Positions 1-11,352 of a stretch of 64,000 nucleotides of DNA are shown in pieces. Position numbers and translations under genes: made by a program. How positions within the stretch are numbered: the stretch's first letter is position 1; the number at the start of each line of letters is the position of its first letter. The notes under the pieces are model-generated. The model made no database searches. It saw only the letters and a list, made by a program, of their open reading frames with translations, and was not told the DNA's origin. This DNA is from Sepioteuthis lessoniana (lineage: Eukaryota > Mollusca > Cephalopoda > Myopsida > Loliginidae): assembly GCA_963585895.1 (NCBI GenBank), contig OY757904.1, forward strand, positions 161,344,742 through 161,408,741. Reading direction: 5' to 3'.

Positions 1-88
1 GTGTGTATGTGTGCGCGACTGAGTGTACATGCTTTTGCGTGTGCTTATGTACGTGTTCCCCTATGTGTATATGTGTATAATATGTGCA

Positions 89-90
<2 letters not shown>

Positions 91-152
<62 letters not shown>
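91..152. repeat. (TG)n microsatellite
   Basis: About 31 uninterrupted TG units. Open frames across it on both strands are only Cys-Val or Thr-His repeats and are not genes. Confidence 0.97.
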
Positions 153-155
<3 letters not shown>

Positions 156-464
156 CTGGAAGTTCTGATGATTCTTTTCGTTTGTCTTCATTTCACTCTG
201 CCAATATAGTTTTAAGTTAAATGTTTTTTTAATTAAAATATTCAAAATTTTCATATCAAAATTGAAAGTTGAGTTCGGTGTGTTTTATCATCTGGTCAAA
301 TTGTTTCATTTGTGTTCATTGTGGACGAATGTAAAAACTTTTGAACAATTGTTTGTTTTTTTTTATCTAAAATTCAACGGGCAAATAAAATCAAACTTTG
401 ATTTTGTACAAACTTAACTTTCTTTTAAATGTTTACTGTTTATTTTCGTCTATGATTAAATGCG

Positions 465-1275
465 TTTGAGATAAGACATGATATGAATACATTCTGTGGA
501 GTTCATAACATAAACGCATTCTTTAGAGTCTATGACGCAAATGCATCCAATGAAGTCCGTGACATAAATGCATTTTATAGAGTCCATGACATAAATACAT
601 TCAAGGGAGTTCATAGCATAAACACATTCAGGGTAGTCCGTGAAATAAATGCATTCAACGGAGTCTGTGACATAAATGTATTTTTAGAGAATCCGTAACA
701 TAAATGTATTCTATGGAGTCCGTGACAAAAAATCCACTCGGGGAAACCCGTTACATTCTGGGGAGTTCCTTACATGAATGAATTTTTGGGATTCCATGCC
801 ATAAATCTATTCCATGTAGTCCATGACATAAATGCATTTTTGGAACTCTGTGACATAATTATAAGAAAACTACGACATAAATAAATTCTTGGGAGCCCAT
901 GACAAACGTATTGTTGGAAATCTGTTAAATGAATTCATTGTATGAATGTTCGTGACATATGTAGGCCCGTGACATAAATACTTTTTATTGAGTCTGTGAT
1001 ACAAATGCATTCCAGGACGTCCGTATCATAAATGCATTCTAATGAGTCCGTGACATAAAGGCGTGGATGGGAGCTTCTGATATAAAAACATTCTTGGGAA
1101 TCCGTGACATAAATGACTTCCATGGAGTCCGTGACATAAATGCATTTTAGGAAGTTAGTGAGAGAAACACATTCTAGGTAGTCCGTTAAATAAATATATT
1201 CTTTGGTGTCTGTGACATAAATACATTATATGGATGTTCGTTATATAAATGCATTCTGGGGGAGTCGGTGACATT
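465..1275. repeat. 27-bp degenerate minisatellite, about 30 units
   Basis: A unit close to GAGTCCGTGACATAAATGCA plus about 7 variable bases recurs from about 465 to 1275, at 27 bp in the left part and more irregularly to the right. As 27 is a multiple of three, open frames appear on both strands; positions 483-698 translate as a 9-residue periodic peptide with recurring INAF and INTF blocks. No start context, splice sites or conserved neighbours suggest a gene, so I read it as a diverged satellite block. Confidence 0.85.
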
Positions 1276-1711
1276 GACGACGCTTTAACGATTTTGCCAC
1301 GAACACCAAACAGCTAAAGTTTATTTTATTTGTTTAAAAGGTATATCAACTCCTTATGATTTATTTAAAGCTGAAATTTTATTGGTCGATTTTAACGGTA
1401 TGCCAAACCTGCTAGGACTATTTTATGCCTGAAGTTTAGGGAACTGTGTTCATTATGTATTTATATTTACATTTCTTGTAGTTTCTTGAGAGTTGTGAGA
1501 CGCAGTTATATGATATTAATTAATGCAATCTGATACAAATAACTTTATTGTTTCAAGCAATTATTTTTATTTAATGTTTGTTTTCAATTTGTTTGCATAG
1601 AGTTCTATGGTTTTGAGTAACTGACAATAATCCCGTGGAAACAATTATATCTTCGAGGAACTTTTCTTCATACAAATAACTTTATTGTTATATGCCATCA
1701 AATATTCCTAT

Positions 1712-1713
<2 letters not shown>
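1276..1713. other. AT-rich sequence, no gene seen
   Basis: Single-copy-looking AT-rich DNA between the minisatellite and a TA microsatellite. I see no coding region or repeat family member here. Confidence 0.6.

Positions 1714-1779
<66 letters not shown>
1714..1779. repeat. (TA)n microsatellite
   Basis: About 33 TA units followed by a short TATT-rich run. Confidence 0.97.
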
Positions 1780-1783
<4 letters not shown>

Positions 1784-3199
1784 TTATTTATTGTACTTTT
1801 ATGTTTTTGATGAAAAGAATGTCTCATTTTTCCATATATATTGTTATATTTATTTAGTAAAATGCATCTGGTTCTGCCTTTGAACATAGGTGTTTGAGTT
1901 GAAAAGACAATTTTATTTTGATCTTTGATCCGAGAGAATTATCAATTTTAACATCACCAAAGGTGACAAATGATAAAAGTCGCTCTTAGCACACAATCTA
2001 CCTCATAATTTTATTAAACGTTTATGTGTCAGTGGTGTAACATTGTTTTTGCTGTATCAGGTTCATTATTTTCACAATGAGAGAAACGGAACCAGAAAAG
2101 GAAGAAAAAAGCTTTTGTAATTTGGTGATTTATCAGCAGACATAAAGTCGTCATAAAAACAGAGTAAATATTATAACTTATCTAGGGTTTGTAGTTGAGG
2201 CTGTTTTTATTGTTTTTGTTGTTGTTGTTGTTGTTGTTGTTTATTTGTTTGTTTGATAGTTTGTTTGCTTTTTATTTTTTGTTTTTTGTTTTTTTGTTGT
2301 TTTTTATTTTTTGTTCTTAATTAATGTCCCTACTGTGCAGCCCTACTGTGCAAAACAAAATTGTCCTATTGAATAACGTTTGGTTAACTAGCTACTTTTC
2401 GTTTCAGAATTTGTTCGAACTGTTATTAATGGCTATGACATTTGCCATTCAAATTGAAGATAAATTGATGAATCATGCGGGGCCTAGTCCGAAAATCAAT
2501 TTACTTATTAAATGATAATAAGACAGAAGAAAAGAAAAGGAAATCACAGTTCATTAGGACGCGTCAACTTTTCTCTACTTGGCTTTATCATATTTGAAGC
2601 AAATAATAGTTTCAATAATCAATGAAAGCAAAATTTGATTCCGTCAGCTTAATTAACACCTGATAACAAGTGAGTTTCGAACACCCATAATGATAGCAAT
2701 TTATTTATTTGTTTCGGACCAATGATTATCGATTGCTTTTGTCTTGTGTTCATAACTTTTACTGAACATTTTTTTTATTTTTACTCAATTAATCGTCTGG
2801 TCGGGTAGAAAATCAGAAACGATCAGTATATTTTCAGGATTATATAAACTTTTATATTGTCAATCGGTAACAGAAGTTTCTTGTTAAAATTCTTAAATTT
2901 ATTAAAGGAAAAATATTCCAATGCGCTTTTTTGATACATACATGAATAGCTTTCGCCAAGTTTGATGAGAGTCGAAAATTTGAATTGATAGACAAATTTA
3001 ATATTTAACTACAATTTATCAAATTGATATAAATATTTTAACATGGTTAAAGAAGTCTTACCATTAACGGCACGGGTTTTTGGTACCTTTCAAAGAAAAA
3101 ATGATGACATACGCGAATTAAAATTGATAATTTTATTAGAAATGGTTGAAATTTGGATATGTATTACTAAAATTACTAAACTGTTAATTCTATTGGTTT
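1780..3199. other. AT-rich sequence with a (TTG)n run
   Basis: A (GTT)8-like run lies at about 2217-2240, followed by T/G-rich sequence to about 2320. The rest is AT-rich with no open frame above 63 codons and no recognised family. Confidence 0.6.
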
Positions 3200-3470
3200 T
3201 GTATTAGTCATAATCTGAAACGAGAAGGGACCGGAAGTAGCCTTACAAGGGTAAAGGCTATACATTGCTCGAATTGGGTTTCGTTTCTCCCCCTCCTTAC
3301 TTCCTTTGACAATCCCTCTTATCTGGTTGTAATTTATTTTATTTTCCTATTGGATCTGATGAAGTCCTGTTAAAAATTATTTTAGAGTCCTTGATTCATA
3401 TCAATGCTCCTTAAAAGGATGGAAATAAATTTATTATCCTAATGTGACCGAATATTGTTTTTTTTTTTTT
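3200..3470 (+). repeat. Interspersed repeat R5, copy 1
   Basis: Holds the blocks GGATGGAAATAAATTTATTA and TCCTAATGTGACCGAATATT near its right end and GGATCTGATGAAGTCCTGTT upstream. The same blocks occur in the same order on the minus strand at about 10190-10330. This is an unnamed dispersed repeat with no coding capacity that I can see. Confidence 0.6.
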
Positions 3471-3587
3471 TTCTTAAAATAATATTTGCTCTGTGAATTT
3501 ATTTACATAGAGCTCTTTACCAGGAATTTGAATAATTTATTTTTCCAGACAGAATTGTTCCCTTCTCCGGATTTACTAGACTGAAGA

Positions 3588-3589
<2 letters not shown>

Positions 3590-3637
<48 letters not shown>
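3590..3637. repeat. (TA)n microsatellite
   Basis: About 24 TA units just upstream of the family A solo LTR. Confidence 0.95.
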
Positions 3638-3641
<4 letters not shown>

Positions 3642-3714
3642 TACTTTATTTATATAGAGCAAACAGCATAGTATATAGGGGGGACACTAATTTCTGTCAA
3701 AGATCATGATGTAG

Positions 3715-4267
3715 CGTTACATCGCCATATACACGAATATGGCCATGTGTGAAATAGACATATAATGTTCATAACGATAGAACATATAAAGAACACAGGA
3801 ATCTCGGAATTCGAAAACACGTAACGACTTTTTGTTCAGGTACGAAACCTTTTTATTAACTTTGAGTTAAAGGTTTCGACATAAGGAGGAGAGACACAAT
3901 CTCGCTATGCTGTCTTATTCATCTGGCCCCCATCTCGAGCGGCCCCCACAGGACGCAAGTTCGCCTCGCGTCTGCGAGCTTCAAAAGTCAATCCTTCTCG
4001 TTTGGCTTCTAGTACTCGACTCTCTGACTTTCTTCAAATCTCACACGAACCTCCGCTCGCTTCCGGTGCGTGACGTCACCCGCACCCTGTCATCCCGTTT
4101 CGTCTCGGACTATTGTGACATCTGAGTGACACCTCCATCCGCTGAGCGCGCCCGCGTTAACACCTGCCTCAATGTTGCACCTAACTAACCCATGTGCTGA
4201 GCCGAAAGGTTCTCAGCCTAACTAAACTCAAAGGCATGAACCGAAATCCCTCGGCTATTATATTACA
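3715..4267 (-). mobile_element. Solo LTR, family A
   Basis: This 553-bp block is the reverse complement of the LTRs of the element at 40596-43861. It shares the CGAAACCTTT...AAAGGTTTCG hairpin (3843-3878), the GGAGGAGAGACACAATCT block, the CRE-like TGACGTCA (4071-4078) and the terminal CCTCGGCTATTATATTACA. GTAG flanks it at 3711-3714 and 4268-4271, a 4-bp target-site duplication typical of Ty3/gypsy-type integration. The expected terminal TG (plus strand) is changed to CG. No internal region remains, so it is a recombined solo LTR. The open frame 3907-4125 is an LTR shadow. Confidence 0.85.
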
Positions 4268-4449
4268 GTAGTTTCTGTGCCCTAAGATAAAAATGTCGCT
4301 TCTCGGTACTTTTGTAGTATCTCTTTCCGTGAAAATCCCTCAGTTATTTAATAAAATATATAAGGTATAAGATATGCCGGTAAACGCAGTTATCATTTCA
4401 CAAAGTATAAAATTTGATACTTCCATAAAAATGAATATATATATGATGC

Positions 4450-4720
4450 TTAGCATCACGTTTATCGTCGTCGAAAATGGAATCGGTGACCCGAGTTAAA
4501 ACCTGAATAAGGCTGTTTGAGTTTCGCTTCGTGATAATGGACTTGGGAAATGCATGAGTCCATCTGCTCCCTCCAGCTATGAGGAATTGATAGGGCAGAC
4601 TGGGTTTTTATCCTTCGTAAAGAAACTTGTCTTACAAAAGAAAAACTCCAATATCAAACTAGCTGTACTCCGCTTAACAAATTGGCCTTGTGTCGCATCC
4701 TGCACGTAACGGAAGAATTG

Positions 4721-4722
<2 letters not shown>
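4450..4722 (+). mobile_element. SINE-1 copy
   Basis: Decayed tRNA-like head (CCGAGTTAAAACC as a worn B box near 4491), body with CTCCCTCCAGCTATGAGG, then the family tail GGCCTTGTGTCGCATCCTGC. It matches the copies at 29992-30262 and 35958-36180. A TA microsatellite follows the tail directly. Confidence 0.75.

Positions 4723-4795
<73 letters not shown>
4723..4795. repeat. (TA)n microsatellite at a SINE 3' end
   Basis: About 35 TA units starting right at the end of the SINE-1 tail, probably grown from the SINE's own 3' repeat. Confidence 0.93.
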
Positions 4796-4797
<2 letters not shown>

Positions 4798-5711
4798 AAC
4801 ATTTCTTTATAATTTAATGAAAATAATCATTTGTGAAAATGTTGTATTCTTATGATTGTAATACTTTTTTTTATCGACAACGTCTCAAAAAGCCGACAAG
4901 ACTCTGCGGTACGTAAAGTATTTTCTTTTTATTAACCTAAATATTAAAACTATCAACTCAGACACACTAAAGAAATGATGCAGGCTATTTTTTAACAAAG
5001 CAAACGCCTATTTTTCCTGCCTTCCATTTACTTAAACGACTCCATTCCATCTTTATTATAACTTCAATGTTCATAGCTATTTGTGATAACTTTTCTTCTC
5101 AGCAAATACACTGAATCGATTAATTTGCAAACAAAAACTGTCCTATAAATTTTGGACATATACAGGGGATTGCAAAAAATAGTTATACACCGGCATCATA
5201 GCTCAAACATCAATGATGTCAAAGATTCTTCAACTTTTTTAAGCAGAGAGAAAGGGTTTATTTTCAACAAGAAAAATGCGTCTCCATTTTCATTGTAATA
5301 CCAGATTTTAGGGAATCATATCAAAACACAAAACTGGATATAGACGATGTGGAACAAACAAAACACGTTAACTATATGTAACATTTTATTTCTTTTTGTG
5401 AGAAAAACTTCTACAACAAACGAACATTAGTTAAATTTTTATAACCCATTATTCACGACAAAACGGATTATTATTTGCGAGAGAAAGAGATCAATTTTAA
5501 CACAATAAGCCTTATACCTATTATTTTTTCTTTCGAAAGGTTATTGCAGCTTTTACTCTTAGTAAGGAAATTCTTTAATTGACGCTCTATACTTGTAAAT
5601 AATTAACATCACTTGAGTCGCTTAAACAATCGGATTTTTGTGGCCAATTGAGAAGACTGCATCGTATATGAACCGCTATATTATTAAATATTATACCAAT
5701 ACTTCATTCTG
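4796..5711. other. AT-rich sequence with one Tc1-like terminus
   Basis: Mostly featureless. At 5160-5195 the sequence TACAGGGGATTGCAAAAAAT followed by AGTTATACACC resembles one terminal inverted repeat of a Tc1-like DNA transposon. I find no matching second end and no transposase. Confidence 0.35.
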
Positions 5712-5960
5712 TAACAAGTGTAATCCTCCTGTCGGTGAGGATTAGAATAGGCTGTATGCTCCCTGCAGAGAGATAGAACCCAATCTCCCTAAAAAAAAAA
5801 AGTTGCGCTCTGGGTATGATACTAAACTGCATCTGTTGGTAAATCTCCAGTTCTCGAGATCTGGATAGAGTTCTCTACACTGGCATTACTCCTAGACCCA
5901 CTCTGATCTCTGTAAGAATCCCATCTATAAGTCAGATCTGTTTAAAAATTATTCGTATTT
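5712..5960 (+). repeat. Interspersed repeat R4, copy 1
   Basis: Contains GGCTGTATGCTCCCTGCAGA, TACTAAACTGCATCTGTTGG and a final ATCTGTTTAAAAATTATTCG. The blocks recur in order at 23186-23460 and 56945-57240, and inverted at 56395-56605. Probably a SINE-like or MITE-like element; ends are not defined. Confidence 0.65.
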
Positions 5961-8159
5961 GATAGGACCGTGAGCAATTTATTTTTAAGAAACAACTGTA
6001 CAAAAAAAATAATAAAGACGTACAATGAACGCAATTCCTTAACTGCAAGGCCTAACATAACCCTAGACGGGTTGACATAACATTAAAATCAATCAAGAAT
6101 ATTTTGCTGCATAGTTGATTTTCGGGTCAGCAGTGAATTTTTTATTCTGTTGAGAATAATTCTTTTGATTTTGCGACGAGTGACTTTATGCCTTTATATT
6201 TTTTACTTCTCTTTTATATTTGTATATTTGTAAAATCAGAGACACAGACCAAAAAGTTGCGACTTCTGAAACTAAAAAAGATCTTAGGCAAAAATCCATT
6301 CAATGCTGATGTTAAATACATTTTACCCCCCCCCACACACACACACATACTTCTCTTGTAAGTTTTCAGATAAATTCACCAATAAATAATGATCATTATT
6401 GTTCTTGATAATATCACATCGATAAACCAATGAAAATTATTGTTAAGTGGAAAAACAAGCACTGCACTTCGCTATAGATAAAAAAAAAACAGCTAATTTG
6501 ACAAGACTGCTAAATAGATAATTCGCTCATTATTTACCTTATGGTCATATTTACTTCAAATGATAAGAAGACAATTTGAATATATTTGTCTGCGAGATTT
6601 TAGCCGCTTGTGATAATATCTGTAAAAAAAGAAGAAAAAGAATAAGGTTTTATTTATTTTTAATTCCTAGCAAAGTCACTTTAAAATTCGATTTTATAAA
6701 AATAAATAAATGTAACTTAATAATTCTTTCAAGATCATATCTTGGATGGTTTGTTCAACAATTATAGATACGTCTCTACATTTCAAAATATTTATAAATT
6801 ATTTCCGGTATTTATCCTAATATGTACGAAGATATATTTGATAAAATCACCAAAAATGTTTAGCACTATAATAAGCTTCCAAAACAACTTTCTTATTAAA
6901 ATTAGTTCAACATAAGATCAAACGAAGGACATTGGACCAGGAAAACTGTAACGCAAATCTTTCAAATGTTTATTGCTAACTTGCTCTGAAAAATAGCATT
7001 CAAAATATCTATTTGCCTTTATCGAAATTCTCCGAGCGAAAAATTCGTAATTTTCCGAGTTTTCATGTCAAGTCGACAATATTTCTTACTTTTTAGATGA
7101 AATGACTGAATTTTATTATCTATAAAAGAATTAAAAAGATAGATTTAAAGAATTTTCCTCTCGGAGGATTTTCTTTCGTCCTTTTTTTAATCTAAATAAA
7201 ACAGATCATAAACAATAAAGCCGTTATAACAAAACATAACAAATGTTTCTTCTCCGTCAACAAAAAGTTCTTTATATAAATCTAAGAAATGTACCAAAAT
7301 AAACTTGTACATTTTTATCCTTCTGAATTCATGATTTTCGCAAATAAATTTCCCAAGCATCTTCCGAATTATTTCACAAGGAATTATTATCAAAAAAAAA
7401 AAGATGGTAATCTCATTTCATCAAACTAATTTATAACACAAAAGAAAAACTGTGTTGGGCTATTTTGTAAAATCTTATCCGCTGTATCTAACCAAGTATC
7501 TTCAAAAGCCAAGGAAAATAGTTGGCGGGAAAATAACTTAATCACACAAGAAATTTTGAAATTATGCTTAAATCAGTAATTTTTTCTTTTTGTCTTTTTC
7601 TTTTGTTTTTTATTTTTATCTTTTTATAAAGTTGATAACCAAAGAAACAATATAATGATAAAATCTAATGAAATTGCTAATACAAAGACAAAGATAATTT
7701 CATATTTTCATCACCCACATTTTCAACAAGAATTTTGAAGATGTTATGTTTTTGATATTTCTGACATCAAAATATCTTAGATATTGTAACTAGAAATAAA
7801 GTTTATAAAATGATAAATACGTACCAACCTTTTATTTGAATAAGAATCCTTTCATCTGGGAAAAAATTGAATTAACATAGCTATGGGCATCTTCACTCGG
7901 AATTAATCTGATTTATTTTTGTCGTAGACATTATGAACGAAAAAGGGTCTCGTAAGAAATAATTCCTATAAGCAAAACAAAAAAAAATATTATTTAAGTG
8001 TCAATTTTCTTGAGAATATTTTGACAAAAATGTGGGGCTTTTATTGAATGATAAAATAACAGATAAGCAATTTGGTTTGACTAAAATTTGACAATCAAGT
8101 TTAATTATTTGGCAGAATAGAAACTATTGTCAATTTGTTCATTGTGAAATAGTTTGATT
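5961..8159. other. Long AT-rich stretch, nothing recognised
   Basis: About 2.2 kb of AT-rich DNA. The longest open frames (63-68 codons) are low-complexity with no domain or splice context. A short C-run and (CA)n lie at about 6327-6348. Confidence 0.55.
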
Positions 8160-8640
8160 AAGTTCAAAAAAAGGAGACATCTATTCACTTCAGATAAAAA
8201 AAAAACAATTAAAACCGTTGACATAAATTGAGCCTTTAGTTACAATAAAAAGGATTAAGATCATATCCTTCAGTAAAGACGAAATGATTCAAATTATATA
8301 TTTTACAGACAAAGTAAAGTCAGATCCACTAAAGATAAACATCTCTGTCCACTTTGGTTAAAAAGAATAGACTATAGCCTTCAAAAGAAGAAAATTTAGA
8401 TCTCTATCCACTTCAGATAAAATGATTTAAGATCATGGCCTTCACAAACAATTATCTCGGGATCTGTCCACTTCAGATAAAGAGACCTGTCCACTTAAGA
8501 TAAAATGAATTCAGACTATGGCCTTCATAAACAGTTCAATGAGATCTGTCCACTTCAGATAAAATAGATTAAGATCATAGCATTCACAATTAACTGGAGA
8601 TTTGTCCACTTCAAATAAAGATATTTGTCTACTTTGAATT
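8160..8640. repeat. Degenerate tandem repeat, unit about 60-70 bp
   Basis: The phrase TCTGTCCACTTCAGATAAA followed by a variant of AAGATCATGGCCTTCACAAA recurs at about 8405, 8465, 8490 and 8545, with worn units on both sides. Unit lengths vary. Confidence 0.7.
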
Positions 8641-9359
8641 TCACTAATAATAAGTACTTACCACACGAAATACAAATTCTTGGACTTTTTTGTGGTCCAT
8701 TTCAAAAAAAAAAACATATAAAAAATGTCAAACCGAATTATATCATTCATTGAAAGATCTTATGCAAACAAACAGCAACTAAAATTCATATTTTTCCATA
8801 AAAACATTTGCTTAAACATAAAATGACAAAAGATAGATGTAAAGTAAGTACAAAGAAAGTTTCCGTGTACTTTTCATTGATAGATTCACTTTGCTTGACT
8901 ATAAATAGGTAAAAGCCTTTTCTTCTGCTGTCAGTATTGTTGGATGACCTGTCAAGTACTAAGATTTTGCTTTGAGATTTGTGAACAGATACTGGAATGG
9001 CCGGGACGGACATAAGAATTGAAAATATTACTCATCCGAAACGGTCTCTCTACCAAAGAACTTTTTGGCAATAAAAAGTTTACTGTACTAAAAGTTTAGT
9101 AGAAAAGGAAACGTGATTTATTCAAATAATAAAAATATTTAAACAGACGAAAGTAATTCAGATTTTACATTTCGAAAAGGAATCCACTTTAACGCAAATA
9201 AAATTCGATTTCCAAATTTCTGTTCACAGAATAATATTATACGGTACAAACATGAATACGAAAATACGAGGAAACTGCGAAGAAAAGGAATTTCCCCGAT
9301 TTTAATTTCATTATTTTATCCCTTGCAAGTTTTTTTATATATCAATAATAACTGACGAT
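8641..9359. other. AT-rich sequence, no gene seen
   Basis: No domain, repeat family or RNA gene recognised. Confidence 0.55.
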
Positions 9360-9895
9360 TTTCCGTGGCATTCCAGTAACAGTAAATCTCCAAAAGCTCA
9401 CCTGGGATTCTTCAAGATATTCTTGCCAATATCAGTAGCACGGGGGATGTGGACATACTCAATTCTTTCTTGGGTTTCTCGTTCTCTTTTCCAGGTTCTT
9501 GGTGATTGTTCCAATTGCTCCGACTATGATTGGCATTACTGTCACAGTCCGATTACACAAATTTTTCAAATTTCTAGCAAGGTAAGGGTATTCTTATAGC
9601 TTTTTGTTTTCCTTTTTTAAAAAAACTTTATGATATACTGAAACGGTGAAGTAAGTTAATTTCTTTTTGCTAATTACAACAAGATCTAATCTTCTGTCCA
9701 AGATTGAGTGATCCGTTTTTTATCTCAATGTCCCAGAGGATTTTCTGGGTCTTATTTTCTAAGACAAATTCTGATTTGTGCACGAACCATTTGTCTGCAT
9801 CGTCAAATTTTAGCAGCTTGCACAATTCCCAGTAGATTACCTTTCTTCTCAGTCATATGGTCTTTCTGTGGTAGTTTACTGCATTCACTTCTTAT
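9360..9895 (-). pseudogene. LINE C-terminal fragment, R4/Dong-like
   Basis: On the minus strand, near 9485-9545, the translation reads VTVMPIIVGAIGTITKNLEK. This is the conserved segment after the restriction-like endonuclease of R4/Dong-type LINEs and corresponds to VTLIPIVVGAFETVFKDLEK-type sequence of the copy at 11345. Stops and frameshifts break it, and only the last part of the protein is represented. It belongs to a different subfamily from the 11345 and 23528 copies. Confidence 0.6.
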
Positions 9896-9909
9896 GTGGT
9901 TTATTCTTC

Positions 9910-9930
9910 GCTCTCTCTCTCTCTCTCTCT

Positions 9931-9976
<46 letters not shown>

Positions 9977-9997
9977 AATATATATACATATATGTGT

Positions 9998-10064
<67 letters not shown>
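9910..10064. repeat. (CT)n then (TA)n compound microsatellite
   Basis: A CT tract of about 65 bp is followed by a TA tract interrupted by CATATATG. Open frames of 81-107 codons on both strands here are microsatellite artefacts. Confidence 0.96.
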
Positions 10065-10068
<4 letters not shown>

Positions 10069-10189
10069 TTATTCGGTCCTGTTAAACCGGAGTTGGGAGT
10101 AATTCCATCAGGACAAAAAAAAACTTCCAACAGTGATCATTTAAATTTTCCTGGTAAAGAGCTCAATGTAACAGACATTACAGAGCAAT

Positions 10190-10635
10190 AATTTTTTAAA
10201 GAAAAAAATAAAACTGGTCACATTAGGATTATAATTTTATTTCCATCCTGTTATGAGTTTTTGATATAAATCAAAAACACGAAAAAAAATTAACAGTACT
10301 TCTTCAGATCTTATGGATAAAATAAATCAGAATAGACACAGGAAAGAAGGGTGGGAGGGGATAGAAGAGGAGTGAAGAGTTTTCTCCTCGTTTAGCCCAC
10401 TTCCGTTTTTTTTTAATGTCAGTTGGAATTATAGTTAGTTAATTTTTTTTTTAATTTTAATTACTTTTCGACTTATATATATAAGTCGAAAAGTAATTAA
10501 AATTTCTAAAAAAATTAACTTACTATAATTCCAACTGGCAATAAAAAAAAACAGAAGTGGGCTAAATGAGGAGAAAACTCTTCACCCCTCTTCTATCCCC
10601 TCCAACCCTTCTTTCCTGTGTCTATTCTGATTTAT
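10190..10635. mobile_element. Fold-back (inverted-repeat) derivative of repeat R5
   Basis: The arms, about 10321-10478 and 10479-10635, are near-complementary over roughly 157 bp each and meet at a perfect palindrome, CGACTTATATATATAAGTCG (10469-10488). The left flank 10190-10330 is a minus-strand R5 copy, so the structure looks like R5 with part of its body duplicated in inverted orientation. It contains no coding sequence. It resembles a foldback or MITE-type element, but I could not define terminal duplications. Confidence 0.7.
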
Positions 10636-10824
10636 CTATAGAGATATATATACTCCCCTACCCTCGTGGGGTTGAGTTATTTGGCGAAGAAGTAATCGTG
10701 TTGCCATTAGCGTCTATTGCAAGCCTCTTCGTAGTTGAATTGAGGTCTCGGCTACCGTTGAACTGATGTATGTAAACAATAGTAATTGTGATTCATAACC
10801 GTTTAAAATTTATTTCGCAGCTAA

Positions 10825-10968
10825 TATCTCCTCGTGGCTGAATGTTTAGAAGCTTTCGTTTGACGTTTGAGTCAACCGTGTTTCGATCCCAGCTACGGGG
10901 AGATACTGTCTAGCTACACTGATGAGTTCTGATAGAACGAAACAGATCTGTCTGTGGATGACTATTTA
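10825..10968 (+). mobile_element. SINE-6 copy with tRNA-like head
   Basis: A-box-like CGTGGCTGAATG near 10833 and B-box-like GTTTCGATCCCAGC near 10890, at promoter-like spacing. The shared body GAACGAAACAG...TCTGTCTGTGGATGAC follows. A second copy lies at 53725-53856. Confidence 0.65.
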
Positions 10969-11018
10969 CTTTTCTCTTATCTTTTCTATCATGTACATAA
11001 TAAGACTTCAAGGCTTTT

Positions 11019-11041
11019 TATTTTATATTGTGTAAGCAATG

Positions 11042-11082
<41 letters not shown>

Positions 11083-11195
11083 TTTCTCGACATAAATACG
11101 TTCAGGTCATCTTGTACATAATGACTAAATTGCATTATTATTATCATTATGATTTTATTTATTGGGAATTCTTATTTTATATTGTGTAAGCAATG

Positions 11196-11262
<67 letters not shown>

Positions 11263-11352
11263 TTTCTCGACATAAATACGTTCAGGTCATCTTGTACATA
11301 ATGACTAAATTGCATTATTATTATCATTATGATTTTATTTATTGGGAATTCT
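11019..11352. repeat. Recent tandem duplication, about 150-bp unit
   Basis: The block starting TTATTTTATATTGTGTAAGC and ending TTTATTTATTGGGAATTCTT occurs twice head to tail. The copies appear identical except for the length of the internal CT tract and one GT unit. The second copy runs into the LINE 3' end at 11345. Confidence 0.9.

Noticed and set aside
23-254. Open frames across the TG microsatellite on both strands
   Set aside because: Dipeptide repeats produced by (TG)n; no gene structure.
9708-10191. Open frames of 81-107 codons rich in Ser-Leu, Arg-Glu or Ile-Tyr
   Set aside because: Translations of CT and TA microsatellites.
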